DNA from: Chelydra serpentina
Taxonomy: Eukaryota; Chordata; Testudines; Chelydridae
Reading direction: 5' to 3'
DNA length: 64,000 nt
Assembly (NCBI GenBank): GCA_037349315.1
Contig: JBAIAC010000026.1
Span: 4,340,001 to 4,404,000, forward strand
The translations under genes and the position numbers were made by a program. Positions 22,021 through 33,285 of this stretch are shown piece by piece; within the stretch, counting starts at the first letter, position 1, and the number at the start of each line of letters is the position of its first letter. Below the pieces are notes generated by a model. The model did no database searches, was not told the origin of the DNA, and was given only the letters and a program-made list of their open reading frames with translations.

Positions 22021-23505
22021 ACGCAGAGAAACACAAAAAAAGACTCCGGATATGTTTTTTGACAAAGAGATTCCTTACTGGGCATATTAGTCCAGACCTT
22101 TGAGTAATTAATTCAAACTACAATACAGAAACGTATTTCGAACCTCACAGAGGCAGTGCAAAGGCTTGGGGGGGGGTAAGGGGTAACAGAGGAGCTAAGG
22201 GAGAGGGAAGGAGCCAGGGGGTGAATCTGGAGGGTTGTTGGGAGAAATATGGAATGGATTTTTTTCTGTGGAGGGAGGGATTGTTTGGGAGTTGGGGAGC
22301 CTCCCCCATACAGACCCTGGCTGACCCCTAGCCTCCCCCATTCAGTCCGGCACATTTGCCATGCACCTGCCTCCCCCCCAACCCCATGTGGCCCTGCAAC
22401 CCGTCCCCTCCCCCCCATTCAGCCCCTGGCTCAATGGTGTCATATCACTAGCTCCTGAGCCTGCACCCCAGTCTGTCCCCCCACTAGCCATTCTGAATCC
22501 CAGTCTGTGACATGCCCCCCAGCAGTCCCATATGCTCCACTGTGCCCCACTCTGTCTCTCCTATGTTTCCTCACTTGGCCCAGCTGTGAGGAACACAGCT
22601 GCTGGCTGGCTGCCCTCTCTTCTGGTGCCACAGCAGCCCTTGGTGGCAAAAGGTGTAACTGCAGGACCTCTCCAGCAGAATCTATATTCTGTGGTGAAAA
22701 AAATCTGCAGGAGGACATGAATTTTGTATGTGCACAGTGGTACAGAATTCCCTCAGGAGTAAATTTAATATTAACATCACTTTGGGAGGTCTTTCATCCC
22801 ATATACTGACCAGGCCTGGCCCCATTTAGTTTGTGAGATCTGATATTATCACAGGTCATGCTGGCCATAGGCTCCTAACGAAGGACAGTTCGTATGCATA
22901 TATATTCCTATTGCAATACTTCAGAATATCCCAGTCTTTTGCCATAAGTGATAGATAGGTTTTGTCCTTTCAATGTATAACATTATGTGAAGCACAATTA
23001 TACACATTTACAATAAAAAGTACACTCTTTAATATTTCCATTTAACATTTCCATTGTTTATAATGTATTCCCTTTACAAAGTCTGAAGATAACATTTTTC
23101 TCTCTACCAGTCTTTTCCATGTGGTAACCATTGATTTTGCTTTCCTTGAACATGGCTTTTTTTCTTTGCTTCCTAGTTTGGAATAAGACTTATTGTCAGC
23201 CTAGTTCTTGCAATTGTTTTAATAGTTAAATGTGACTGTAAATAAGCCTTGCATGAACAGTGATCTCTGCTCTCTTAATTTCATTTTGAAACAAAGTGGT
23301 CAGTTAAAAACAATATAGGTACTTAGAACCCTGATAACATTGCCCTACCATGTTCTATTCACATTTCGGGCATGTACTGTTATATGACATTAGTAAAGAA
23401 TCTCAGAAAGAGTTGCTTTCTTCTAATACCGAACAAGGAACTTTATTAAAATGAAGAAAATAGGTTTGGTTGGTTGGGTTTTGGTTTTTTTGTTTGTTTG
23501 AGTTT
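22021..23505. other. TSNAXIP1 intron 1, no feature seen
   Basis: C-rich low-complexity stretch near 22140-22440, then AT-rich sequence. No exon or classified repeat recognised. Confidence 0.5.
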
Positions 23506-23509
23506 TTTT

Positions 23510-24609
23510 CAGGGTGGATTTGATTTAAATCACTAGTTAGGAAGATTCGATTTCATCATGATTTTCTACATAAAAGTGCATTCTTGTTGGTTGCTATAAT
23601 ACATATTCTTCACAACTCAGAGATAGATGTAGGTTTAATTTTTAGAAGGTACGCACTATACATTTTTAAACAGTGATTTATTTTGAAAACTTTTCAGATT
23701 AGTTTTAAAGCTGTATCAAAAAATGAATGATTGTTTGGTTATTTCATTTACCAAAGGTAATTGAAGCAGATAATTATGAAGTCATTGGGAGGTGAACTAT
23801 TTCCAATTCAACAGGTTAATCATTAATATTTGGAGGGTTTTCTTGCCATGCTGTATTAGGAGGAGAAAATCACCAGACAGACATTTAAATTGTTTTATTT
23901 AACTAAAACAACAATGTTAAGTATTATGGATTTTTTTCTTCAACAGCAAACATTTAATATTTTGACAAAACAAGCATATGTCCCTCACTTCTCACATTTA
24001 TCTCCAGACTTCTTCTCCTTGTCCAGATCTATTCCACCCCCAACAATCTTCTATTCAGAACTTTTTGAAACTTTGCACTTTTAGAGAGAGGTAAGGGATT
24101 GAATCTGTGTACACAAATTTGCAGAGGGACAATAGAGTTGAGGTCTCTTATTTCTCACCTCTATTCATTCTTTATTTATTTAAAAAACATTTGTTAACAA
24201 GCATCCTGTTACCTCTGGAGACACAAACCCACAGTTTGAGAACTGCAAAACTAAGCATGTCAGATGGTATCTTCTAGACTGAGCACTGAGTCCCCTTGGG
24301 TAGATATAAAGATTAGCCTAAATAATCTATACAGAAGCCCCTGGAACCCCATAAAATTGGGTCCCTAATCCATGAACTATTGGAACTAATTTACAAAACT
24401 TTTCTTAAACGTTACATGAATATTGTCTCATACTATAGAATTAGAATTCATAACCCCTATTCTATGATGAGATATCTTTGAGCTGTAATGTATCTTAATT
24501 AAAACTATCTTTAGATAAGTTTTTTTCCTCAAAAAGCATTTTATCAAAAAAATCTGATTTATATACAAAAAATCAGATTAAAAAAAATCATAGATTTTTA
24601 TCCACCCTG
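23510..24609. mobile_element. hAT-like nonautonomous element, AT rich
   Basis: Ends CAGGGTGGATTTGATTTAAA and GATTTTTATCCACCCTG are inverted and begin with the hAT signature CAGGG. The flanking 8-mers GTTTTTTT and GGTTTTTT agree at 7 of 8 but are T-rich, so the target duplication is weak evidence. No coding region. Confidence 0.65.
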
Positions 24610-24819
24610 GGTTTTTTTTTGTATAAACAACCTGTAACAAGAAATAATCTTTAACAACAAATTACCCAGATGTGTCACCAGCTTCACGGTTTTGTGACTG
24701 AGAGTGGTTTTGTCCAGTTGATTGATCTGGATTATCAAATTCCAAAGATGTAAACTCTGGTTCAGTAGATTTAGGATTCTTCTGAGTAGAATCCTACCCA
24801 TTCACTCCAGCTGTACTGT

Positions 24820-25600
24820 TAGTGCTATTGCTATAAGGGAAACATGCATCTGTGTTTAGAATCAGCTGTGTTGGTTACCTGCTGGTGGTTCTTCAAGCTT
24901 CTTTGTACCTCTGTTAGCCTGAACCATGCAAGATCTTGGGGTACAGCTTTGTCCGTTGACGACTGGAGTTGTCCAATGTCTTTCCTAATTCAGTTTTATT
25001 TGGACTGGGTCTCCTTGTTTAAGATTGGGTAAGTGTTAGTTGCATTCTACTGTTTAAAGGATAAAGCCTGAGAATGTATATTTGGCATCTCTACCTCAGA
25101 TCCTTTAAGCAGAGCCACTTGGGATGAAGGTTGGCAGTTTTGGTCTGATCTCTTGACCCACGAACAGATGAGCTGGGGTTACCCCACTGTCATCTACTAC
25201 TAAGGACTTCCCTGGTGCATATTCTGCATAGGATGTTCTTTCTCTGACTCCCCCATCAACTAAAATGTCATCCATATGAACGTCCATTCCCTCCCAGCCG
25301 TGGAGAATCTCGTTCCTTTTCCTCTGGGAAATTGCTGGGATGCTTGTGATGCCAAACAAGAAGTTACAAAAATGATCCCTTCTGACCTGCATTATAAAAG
25401 TTTTCAGCTTGGATTCTGTTCCACTACCCAGACATCAACATTAGCAAACATATTGTTGCACAAGATAATTTGGAGATTATAGTCCCTACAGTGGAGAGAA
25501 TATACCTTTCCCCTTCTACTGCTTCACTTAGCCTCTTTAGATCTATCCATGGATGTGCCCATCATTTCCATAACAGGTATCACAGGCACCTACCACTCTT
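24820..25600 (-). pseudogene. Ty3/Gypsy-type LTR retrotransposon remnant
   Basis: One 95-codon frame on the minus strand (25392-25105) carries a reverse-transcriptase fragment with the HMDDILV catalytic box. Without passing through RNase H or the integrase core it continues into sequence resembling the integrase C-terminal region (TPAHLFVGQEIRPKLPT). A second frame further on (about 25000-24850) matches the WTTPVV..PRS..V integrase tail. LTRs were not found. It is an internally deleted, inactive fossil. Confidence 0.65.
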
Positions 25601-25738
25601 AGTTCAGTAATGATATCGCGTGCGTTAGTCTTTTCCATTCTTTACAGTACTTTGTTTGCTTTGGGAAACATTTGGGTGGGCACTTCGACGCTCTGTTGAA
25701 TGCCTATGGGGACAGTCCTAGGAAGTTATTTGCAGTGG

Positions 25739-27844
25739 CAGGGCCGGCTCCAGGCACCTGCTTTCCAAGCTGGTGCTTGAGGCGGCATCGAGAATGGGGA
25801 GGCAGTTCGAGTCCCGTGACGGCAATTAAGCGGCAGGTCCGCCGCTCTTCCCGCCGCCGAATTGCCTCCACAGGACTCAGATTGGTGCCCCATTCTCGCC
25901 CGCCGCCGAATTGCCGCCGTGGGACTCGGATTGCTGCCCCATTCTCGCCCGCCGCCGAATTGCCGCCGTGGGACTCGGATTGCTGCCCGATTCTCGCCCG
26001 CCGCCGAATTGCCTCCACGGGACTCAGATTGGTGCCCCATTCTCGCCCGCCGCCGAATTGCCGCCGTGGGACTCGGATTGCTGCCCCATTCTCGCCCGCC
26101 GCCGAATTGCCGCCGTGGGACTCGGATTGCTGCCCCATTCTCGCCCGCCGCCGAATTGCCGCCGTGGGACTCGGATTGCTGCCCCATTCTCGCCCGCCGC
26201 CGAATTGCCGCCGTGGGACTCGGATTGCTGCCCCATTCTCGCCCGCCGCCGAATTGCCGCCGTGGGACTCGGATTGCTGCCCCATTCTCGCCCGCCGCCG
26301 AATTGCCGCCGTGGGACTCGGATTGCTGCCCCATTCTCGCCCGCCGCCGAATTGCCGCCGTGGGACTCGGATTGCTGCCCCATTCTCGCCCGCCGCCGAA
26401 TTGCCGCCGTGGGACTCGGATTGCTGCCCCATTCTCGCCCGCCGCCGAATTGCCGCCGTGGGACTCGGATTGCTGCCCCATTCTCGCCCGCCGCCGAATT
26501 GCCGCCGTGGGACTCGGATTGCTGCCCCATTCTCGCCCGCCGCCGAATTGCCGCCGTGGGACTCGGATTGCTGCCCCATTCTCGCCCGCCGCCGAATTGC
26601 CGCCGTGGGACTCGGATTGCTGCCCCATTCTCGCCCGCCGCCGAATTGCCGCCGTGGGACTCGGATTGCTGCCCCATTCTCGCCCGCCGCCGAATTGCCG
26701 CCGTGGGACTCGGATTGCTGCCCCATTCTCGCCCGCCGCCGAATTGCCGCCGTGGGACTCGGATTGCTGCCCCATTCTCGCCCGCCGCCGAATTGCCGCC
26801 GTGGGACTCGGATTGCTGCCCCATTCTCGCCCGCCGCCGAATTGCCGCCGTGGGACTCGGATTGCTGCCCCATTCTCGCCCGCCGCCGAATTGCCGCCGT
26901 GGGACTCGGATTGCTGCCCCATTCTCGCCCGCCGCCGAATTGCCGCCGTGGGACGCGGATTGCTGCCCCATTCTCGCCCGCCGCCGAATTGCCGCCGTGG
27001 GACTCGGATTGCTGCCCCATTCTCGCCCGCCGCCGAATTGCCGCCGTGGGACGCGGATTGCTGCCCCATTCTCGCCCGCCGCCGAATTGCCGCCGTGGGA
27101 CTCGGATTGCTGCCCCATTCTCGCCCGCCGCCGAATTGCCGCCGTGGGACGCGGATTGCTGCCCCATTCTCGCCCGCCGCCGAATTGCCGCCGTGGGACT
27201 CGGATTGCTGCCCCATTCTCGCCCGCCGCCGAATTGCCGCCGTGGGACGCGGATTGCTGCCCCATTCTCGCCCGCCGCCGAATTGCCGCCGTGGGACTCG
27301 GATTGCTGCCCCATTCTCGGCCGCCGCCGAATTGCCGCCGTGGGACTCGGATTGCTGCCCCATTCTCGCCCGCCGCCGAATTGCCGCCGTGGGACTCGGA
27401 TTGCTGCCCCATTCTCGCCCGCCGCCGAATTGCCGCCGTGGGACTCGGATTGCTGCCTCATTCTCGCCCGCCGCTGAATTGCCGCCGTGGGACTCGGATT
27501 GCTGCCCCATTCTCGCCTGCCGCTGAATTGCCGCCGTGGGACTCGGATTGCTGCCCCATTCTCGCCCGCCGCAGCAGCAATTCCGCGGCAGGTCCGCTCG
27601 CCCGCCGCCGAATTGCTGCTGCGGCGGGCGAGAATGGGGAGGCAGTCTGAGTCCTGTGGCGGCAATTCGGCGGCGGGAAGAGTGATGGACCTGCCGCCGA
27701 ATTGCTGCTGCGGCGGGCGAGAATGGGGCGGCAGTCTGAGTCCTGCGGCTGCAATTCGGCGGCGGGAAGAGCGACGGACCTGCCGCCAAATTGCTGCCAC
27801 AGCGGTGACTGCTTGGGGTGACAAAATTGTTAGATCCGCCCCTG
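25739..27844. mobile_element. hAT-type nonautonomous element expanded by a 49-bp array
   Basis: Ends CAGGGCCGGCTC and GATCCGCCCCTG are inverted and of hAT type. The element is flanked by a perfect 8-bp duplication TGCAGTGG (25731-25738 and 27845-27852). The body carries GCGGCAATT-type motifs in both orientations and a long 49-bp tandem array, so the copy measures 2.1 kb. It sits in TSNAXIP1 intron 1. Confidence 0.88.
25852..27566. repeat. 35 x 49-bp CpG-rich minisatellite
   Basis: Unit CGCCGCCGAATTGCCGCCGT / GGGACTCGGATTGCTGCCCC / ATTCTCGCC. Counting start to start from 25852 to 27567 gives exactly 35 units with no indel. Units 1 and 4 carry a CCTCCAC...CAGATTGGTG variant. Units from 26930 to 27321 alternate ACGCGG and ACTCGG. 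About seven CpGs per unit create an intronic CpG island. Because the unit lacks stops and 49 is not a multiple of three, long open frames occur in several frames on both strands; they are not genes. Confidence 0.98.
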
Positions 27845-28218
27845 TGCAGTGGCCTGCATAAACAAAATATTTTTAAATGTTTTAAAGTTCTTACATGGTT
27901 GTTCCTTCACTCTGAAATTTCGTTTATTTCACATGAATCAATGGATGTAGGAAATGCCATTTTGGAATAGACCTATAATCCATCTAATCTAGAGTAACCC
28001 AATGTCCAATATGATGATGGTATGCTGAGTGCTTTGATGGTGAATGTTTTTGAATATTACCATTTTAAGTCACAAGTTCTATGTTAAAGATAAGGGTTCA
28101 CTTTAGAGACACTATCAAAGAGACCCTTTCTGTTCTTTATTCTGCAATGTGGGTGTGACCTTTTTTACATACTATTTATGACCAAGGCTTTGCTCTGATT
28201 TGTTAGTGTAAGGTCTCA

Positions 28219-28446
28219 GGACTTGTCTTCATTACCGTGCTAAATCGGTTCTGCGGCGCTGATGTAGTGTGTCTGATGAAGATGAATTTATTACGTTGAC
28301 GGGCGAGCGCTCGCCCGTCAACGTAATTACTCCGCTTCTTCCACTGACATAGCTCAGTGTAGATGCTGCTTTAAGTCGATGTAAGTTACGTCTCTCAGAG
28401 GGGTGTTTTAACTTACATCGACTTAAGCGGTAGTGTAGACAAGCCC
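28219..28446. mobile_element. Harbinger-type MITE with TCA duplication and perfect palindrome
   Basis: Ends GGACTTGTCTTCATTACCG and CGGTAGTGTAGACAAGCCC, flanked by TCA on both sides. Inside lies a perfect 38-bp palindrome with no spacer (28290-28327, centre GAGCGCTC) and a second inverted pair around 28374-28426. Confidence 0.8.
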
Positions 28447-28805
28447 TCAGTCTGTGCTGTGCTGCTGCTACGTTTTTCCTTTAATAAATAACGTTGTAGC
28501 CCCATTTTTAGTGGAAAGGTTAAGAATGCCACTTAGGACTTAACTCTCCCTTCTGGTTGTAGGTGTTGGCAGGGTTTCAGAGCAGTGCTTAATGCTTGTA
28601 TCAGGTGTGCTTCGATACATAGGAAAAACAGGATGTGATAATCCTTGGAAAATTGGTCAGTTCTGAGTAGATGACTGGTCATTTGGCCACCTGGCTTCTT
28701 TATACTTAGATTGAAAACCTTTCAGGGCAGGGTTCATCCCTTTTGTTATGTGTTTGTACAGTGTCTAATACAAAGGGGTTTTACCACTGATTGGAGCCTC
28801 TAGAC

Positions 28806-28982
28806 CAGTGGTTCTCAATCTCTTTACCATCGTGGGCTGCATATGCAGCTCTCTGTGTGTTATGTGGGCTACAGCCATACAGTATATATACTACCTGTAT
28901 GGCCCTGAGAATGTCACTAGGGCCGCAGCTATGTGCTGATTGGACCGCAAGCGACCCATGGCCCATCGGTTGAGAACCACTA
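28806..28982. mobile_element. hAT-type MITE
   Basis: 177 bp with ends CAGTGGTTCTCAATC and GGTTGAGAACCACTA. Flanked by CTCTAGAC and TTCTAGAC (7 of 8 matching). Confidence 0.75.
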
Positions 28983-29224
28983 TTCTAGACACCACCACAA
29001 TGCAAATAAATAATAATATAATAAAGAGTGGATGCTAGCTAATCTGTGTAGTTTGGGATGTGGATCAATGGGGTGAGATGTTCTGGGAATTAAAAGGGTT
29101 TCTTGAAGGTGGTTGGGTCAGGAGTGGAATGAGTTTCGACTCATTTAACTCCTCATTGATGGAAACTTCCCTACATCTCACAGATATGTACATTCTCAGT
29201 GCAGTTTCCTAAGGCTGAGTGAGG

Positions 29225-29722
29225 CGGATGTTGTGAAGGCCAAGACCATACATGGTTCAAAAAATAACTAGGTAAATTCGTGGAGGATAGGTCCATCAAT
29301 GGCTATTAGCCAGGATGGGCAGGAATGATGTCCCCAGCCTCTGTTTGCCAGAAGCTGGGAATGGATCACTTGATGATAGGGGAGGTTTAGGTTGGATATT
29401 AGGGAAAACTTTTTCACTTGGAGGGTGGTGAAGCACTGGAATGGGTTACCTAGGGGGTGATGGAATCTCCTTCCTTAGAAGTTTTTAAGGTCAGGCTTGA
29501 CAAAGCCCTGGTTGGGATGATTTAGTTGGGGATTGGTCCTACTTTGAGCAGGGAGTTGGACTAGATGACCTCCTGAGGTCCCTTCCAACCCTGATATTCT
29601 ATGATTCCCTGTTCTGTTCATTCCCTCTGGAGCACCTGGCATTGGCCACTGTCAGAAGACAGGATACTGGGCTAGATGGACCCTTGGTCTGACCCAGTAG
29701 GGCCATTCTTATGTTCTTATTA
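29225..29722 (+). mobile_element. CR1 interrupted by a second CR1
   Basis: An outer CR1 3' end (GGAGGATAGGTCCATCAATG, GCTATTAGCCAGGATGGGCA, ATGGATCACTTGATGA) breaks at about 29376 and resumes at about 29607 (CCTGTTCTGTTCATTCCCTC to GGCCATTCTTATGTTCTTA). Between is an independent CR1 3' end (29377-29606) of another subfamily ending CTGATATTCTATGATT. Insertion order is clear. Confidence 0.85.
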
Positions 29723-29724
29723 GT

Positions 29725-30540
29725 GTAGTTGTCACCATCTTCTGTGTGTTAGACGCAGTGATGGCCTTTTAAACTTGGCTTTTCTGGCTTTTGTTGATGT
29801 AAGTAAATTCCTTAATGTTGCTTTAAAATAGTTTTTCATATATTTAACTATAAGTAGGAAGAGAATTAGACTGAACAGGCTATCTTAGGTTTAATGGGTT
29901 TTTAAATGGCTTCCATGATCCACCTTATGGTTCCATAAAATTTGCAACCCTGGCGAACTACTTCTACTTGCATTACAGCAAAGATTTTGCAGTCATAAAA
30001 TGACCTCATTTTCCACTTTTTATTCCAGGGATTAAACTATACAAACAAGGTAATAAGCTTTGAATTAAGCTCCAGGGTCACAGGAGAAGGAGTTGATTGA
30101 TTCATGAGCTATTTATGCACTATTTGATTGCTTTAATTTACTGTACATTTATAGCTGCAAGTATGTTTATAAAGCTATTGTAGGAATCATTACCTGGGCT
30201 TGAAAAAACATGAGTATTAATATTTTCTAAATTTCCTGAAAAACACAATGATTGAGAGTGAAACAGATTGGAAACATCTGCAAGTTTCAATCAGTATTTT
30301 GGTAAATGATCCTAGAAAAAAAAACTCATAAAAACATCCCCTGAGTATGAGAACCAAGGCCATTTACCTCCCTGTTTTCATTCTTCATTGCAACAAGATA
30401 ATTAGAGGGATATCAGCCAACTCTAATTATACCAGGATTTTGCAGATATTTCTTATTAGTAAACTCATGAAAAATCTGTCGAGTGGTTGAGAGATCCAGG
30501 ATGCAAGTAACTGCACTATCATCCGGTAACACCACTATCA
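29725..30540. other. TSNAXIP1 intron 1, no feature seen
   Basis: AT-rich sequence without recognised exons or repeats. The short gaps 27853-28215, 28450-28800 and 28990-29220 also hold nothing recognised. Confidence 0.5.
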
Positions 30541-30922
30541 CTGAGGGTATGTCTACACTACGAGAGTAGTTCGATTTTACTTAAACCGATTTTTTGAAAC
30601 CGATATTACAGAGTCGAACGTGTGTGTCCACACTAAGCACAGTAATTTGACTTTGTGAGTCCACAGTAACGGGGCAAGTGTCGACATTCCAAGCGGTGCA
30701 CTGTGGGTAGCTATCCCACAGTTCCCGCAGTCCCCGCTGCCCATTGGAATTCTGGGTCAAGCCCCCAATGCCTGATGGGGCAAAAAAAGGAACCCGGGTG
30801 GTTTTGGGTAACTGTCGTCATTCAACCCTTACTCCCCCCCTCCCTCCGTGAAAGCGGTGGCAGGCAATCATTTTGCGCCCTTTTCCACTGATTGACAGCG
30901 CAGACGCCACAGCACCGCGAGC

Positions 30923-31914
30923 ATGGAGCCCGCTGCGATCATCGCCACAGTTATGGCCCTTGTCAACACCTCGCGCCTTATCGTCCACTTTATTCAGCAG
31001 CAGATGCTGAGAAATCGGGCGAGGAGGCTACGGCAGCGCGGTGAGGACAGTGACGATGAGAGGGGCACAGTCCTCTCTCAAAGCACGGGACCCTGCAACA
31101 TGGACATCATGGTGGCACTGGGTCATGTTGATGCTGTGGAACGGTGATTCTGGGCCCGGGAAACGAGCACAGACTGGTGGGACCGCATAGTGTTGCAGGT
31201 CTGGGATGAATCACAGTGGCTGTGAAACTTTCGAATGCGTAAGGGCACTTTCCTGGAACTTTGAAACGCCAGGACACCAGGATGTGAGCAGCCCTGACAG
31301 TCCAGAAGCGAGTGGCAATAGCCCTCTGGAAGCTTGCAACGGCAGACAGCTACCGATCAGTCGCGAATCAGTTTGGAGTGGGCAGATCTACTGTGGGGGT
31401 TGCTGTGATGCAAGTAGCCAACGCAATCGTGGAGCTGCTGCTGACAAAGGTAGTGACCCTGGGAAACGTGCAGGCGATAATAGATGGCTTCGCTGCGATG
31501 GGATTCCCAAACTGCGGTGGGGCTATAGACGGAACGCACATCCCTATCCTGGGACTGGATCACCAGGCCAGCCAGTACATTAACCGAAAGGGCTACTTTT
31601 CAATGGTGCTGCAAGCACTGGTGGATCATAAGGGACGTTTTACCAACATCAACGTCGGATGGCCGGGCAAGGTTCATGACGCTCGCGTTTTCAGGAACTC
31701 TGGTCTGTTTAGACGGCTACAGGAAGGTATTTACTTCCCGGACCAGAAAATTACTGTTGGGGATGTGGAGATGCCTGTAGTGATCCTTGGGGACCCAGCC
31801 TACCCGCTAATGCCCTGGCTCATGAAGCCATACACAGGCGCCCTGGACAGTGAAAAGGAGCTGTTCAACTACCGGCTGAGCAAGTGCAGAATGGTGGTGG
31901 AGTGTGCTTTCGGC
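30923..31914 (+). pseudogene. Harbinger B transposase, 3' deleted
   Basis: Starts MEPAAIIATVMALVNTSRLI like the intact relatives, but stops and frameshifts interrupt 31147-31312. From 31312 the frame is clean: VAIALWKLATADSYRSVANQ, CGGAIDGTHIPIL, VILGDPAYPLMPWLMKPYTG and RMVVECAFGG, keeping all three DDE residues. After the Glu the sequence jumps into antisense partner-gene sequence, so about 75 C-terminal residues are absent. Confidence 0.85.
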
Positions 31915-32239
31915 GGGGCTCTGTCCTCCTGCCTCCGGTCCTGCAGAACATCTACAAGGCACCGGAGCGTGTCCATTTGCTCTCGCATTAGCCCAAGCAG
32001 CGTCTCAGTCACCCGCCGGTCTTCCAGCCGCCACCTGCCCTCACGAGCTTCCGTCCTCTCCTCCCATTCGCTGGATGCTCGCGACATGTTCTCTCTCCAC
32101 TGACTCTGCTGTGCTGCCTCAGTGCGGGAGCAGTGCATGAGTTCGGAGAGCATCTCGTCCCGTGTTCGTTTCTTTCGCCGCCTTATCTGTGCCAGCCTTT
32201 GGGAGGGAGATGCCGGGGGAACCCGAGAGACACACGCAA
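31915..32239 (-). pseudogene. Harbinger B partner, exon 2, 3' deleted
   Basis: Begins after an acceptor CCCACAG in the same phase as elements A and C and encodes VACVSRVPPASPSQRLAQIR then RRKKRTRDEMLSELMHCSRT. A Glu/Arg-rich helical region follows, ending at DRAPP where it joins transposase sequence. The usual basic C-terminal tail is lost. Confidence 0.75.
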
Positions 32240-32643
32240 CTGTGGGATGAAAAAAAGGGAGTGAATTCTTTACAAAGATACATTTCCCAGAACAATGATT
32301 ATAGTCTTTCCCAGTGAACAAGACCATGCACACTACCTATCACATGTGCTTTCAGTACAAGGTCGCATTTTTATTCTTTCTATTGAGTGCCTGGGGTCTT
32401 GGTGTGCAGATCACACAAGCGGGGCCGGGCAACGGATTTGGCTAGCAGGCAGCCATGGTAAGCCGTAGACTTTTGGCTGCTGAAAGCTTAACTTACAGCA
32501 GCGCCCTCCTTTCCCGTTCCAAGCACAGCTCCTAGAGTTGGCCAGTTACTGCTGCGCTGTGCGTGTTAACGTGCAGCTGCAGAAACCACAGTAACCCCAG
32601 CCATCCCATTCTCTGGGATGGTCGGTTTAGCCTTCACCTCAAC

Positions 32644-33195
32644 GCGTGGCTGTTCCCGGGAACTGTCCCTGCATGCTGCCGGCAAACCGCCCAGCAGGAA
32701 CGTCCCCCCTCCTCGCCCCCTCCGCATGGCTGTTACCGGGAACGATCCCTGCATGCTGCCGGCGAATCACCCAGCATGAACTGTCCCCCTTCCCCCCGCA
32801 CCACGTGGCTGTTCCCGGGAACGATCCCTGCATGCTGTCGGCGAATCGCCCAGCATGAAATGTCCCCTTCCCCCCCCCACCGCGTGGCTGTTCCCGGGAA
32901 CGATCCCTGCATGCTGTCGGCGAATCGCCCAGCATGAAATGTCCCATTCCCCTCCCCACCGCGTGGCTGTTCCCGGGAACGATCCCTGCATGCTGTCGGC
33001 GAATCGCCCAGCATGAACTGTCCCCTTCCCCCCCCACCGCGTGGCTGTTCCCGGGAACGATCCCTGCATGCTGTCGGCGAATCGCCCAGCATGAACTGTC
33101 CCCTTCCCCCCCGACCGCGTGGCTGTTCCCGGAACGATCCCTGCATGCTGCCGGCGAACCGGCCAGTAGGAACGTTCCCCCTCCTCGCCCCCACC
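32644..33195. repeat. Minisatellite of 7 units of 78-80 bp inside Harbinger B
   Basis: Units begin at 32644, 32724, 32803, 32882, 32961, 33039 and 33117, each starting GCGTGGCTGTTCCCGGGAAC and including GATCCCTGCATGCTG, CGGCGAATCGCCCAGCATGA and a C-run. A truncated eighth start lies at 33196. The array lies between partner exon 2 and ORF3. Long ORFs across it are repeat artefacts. Confidence 0.95.
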
Positions 33196-33285
33196 GCGTG
33201 GCTGGAAACTGCCGGGTAGATTTTTTTAAAGGAACAGGCAAACAATCGCCATAAAAAAAATTCGCCTACTTCCAACCAGGTCACC

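Noticed and set aside
25672..25740. MGGH start resembling the human TSNAXIP1 N-terminus
   Set aside because: The frame runs into the hAT-type element at once and has no donor; exon 1 at 21347 fits phase and promoter better.
25852..27566. CRISPR-like array
   Set aside because: Units are directly contiguous without unique spacers and the genome is vertebrate. It is a minisatellite.
25672..27824. Five ORFs of 460-706 codons on both strands
   Set aside because: They are readings of the 49-bp tandem array, which lacks stops in several frames. No start context, splice signal or domain.
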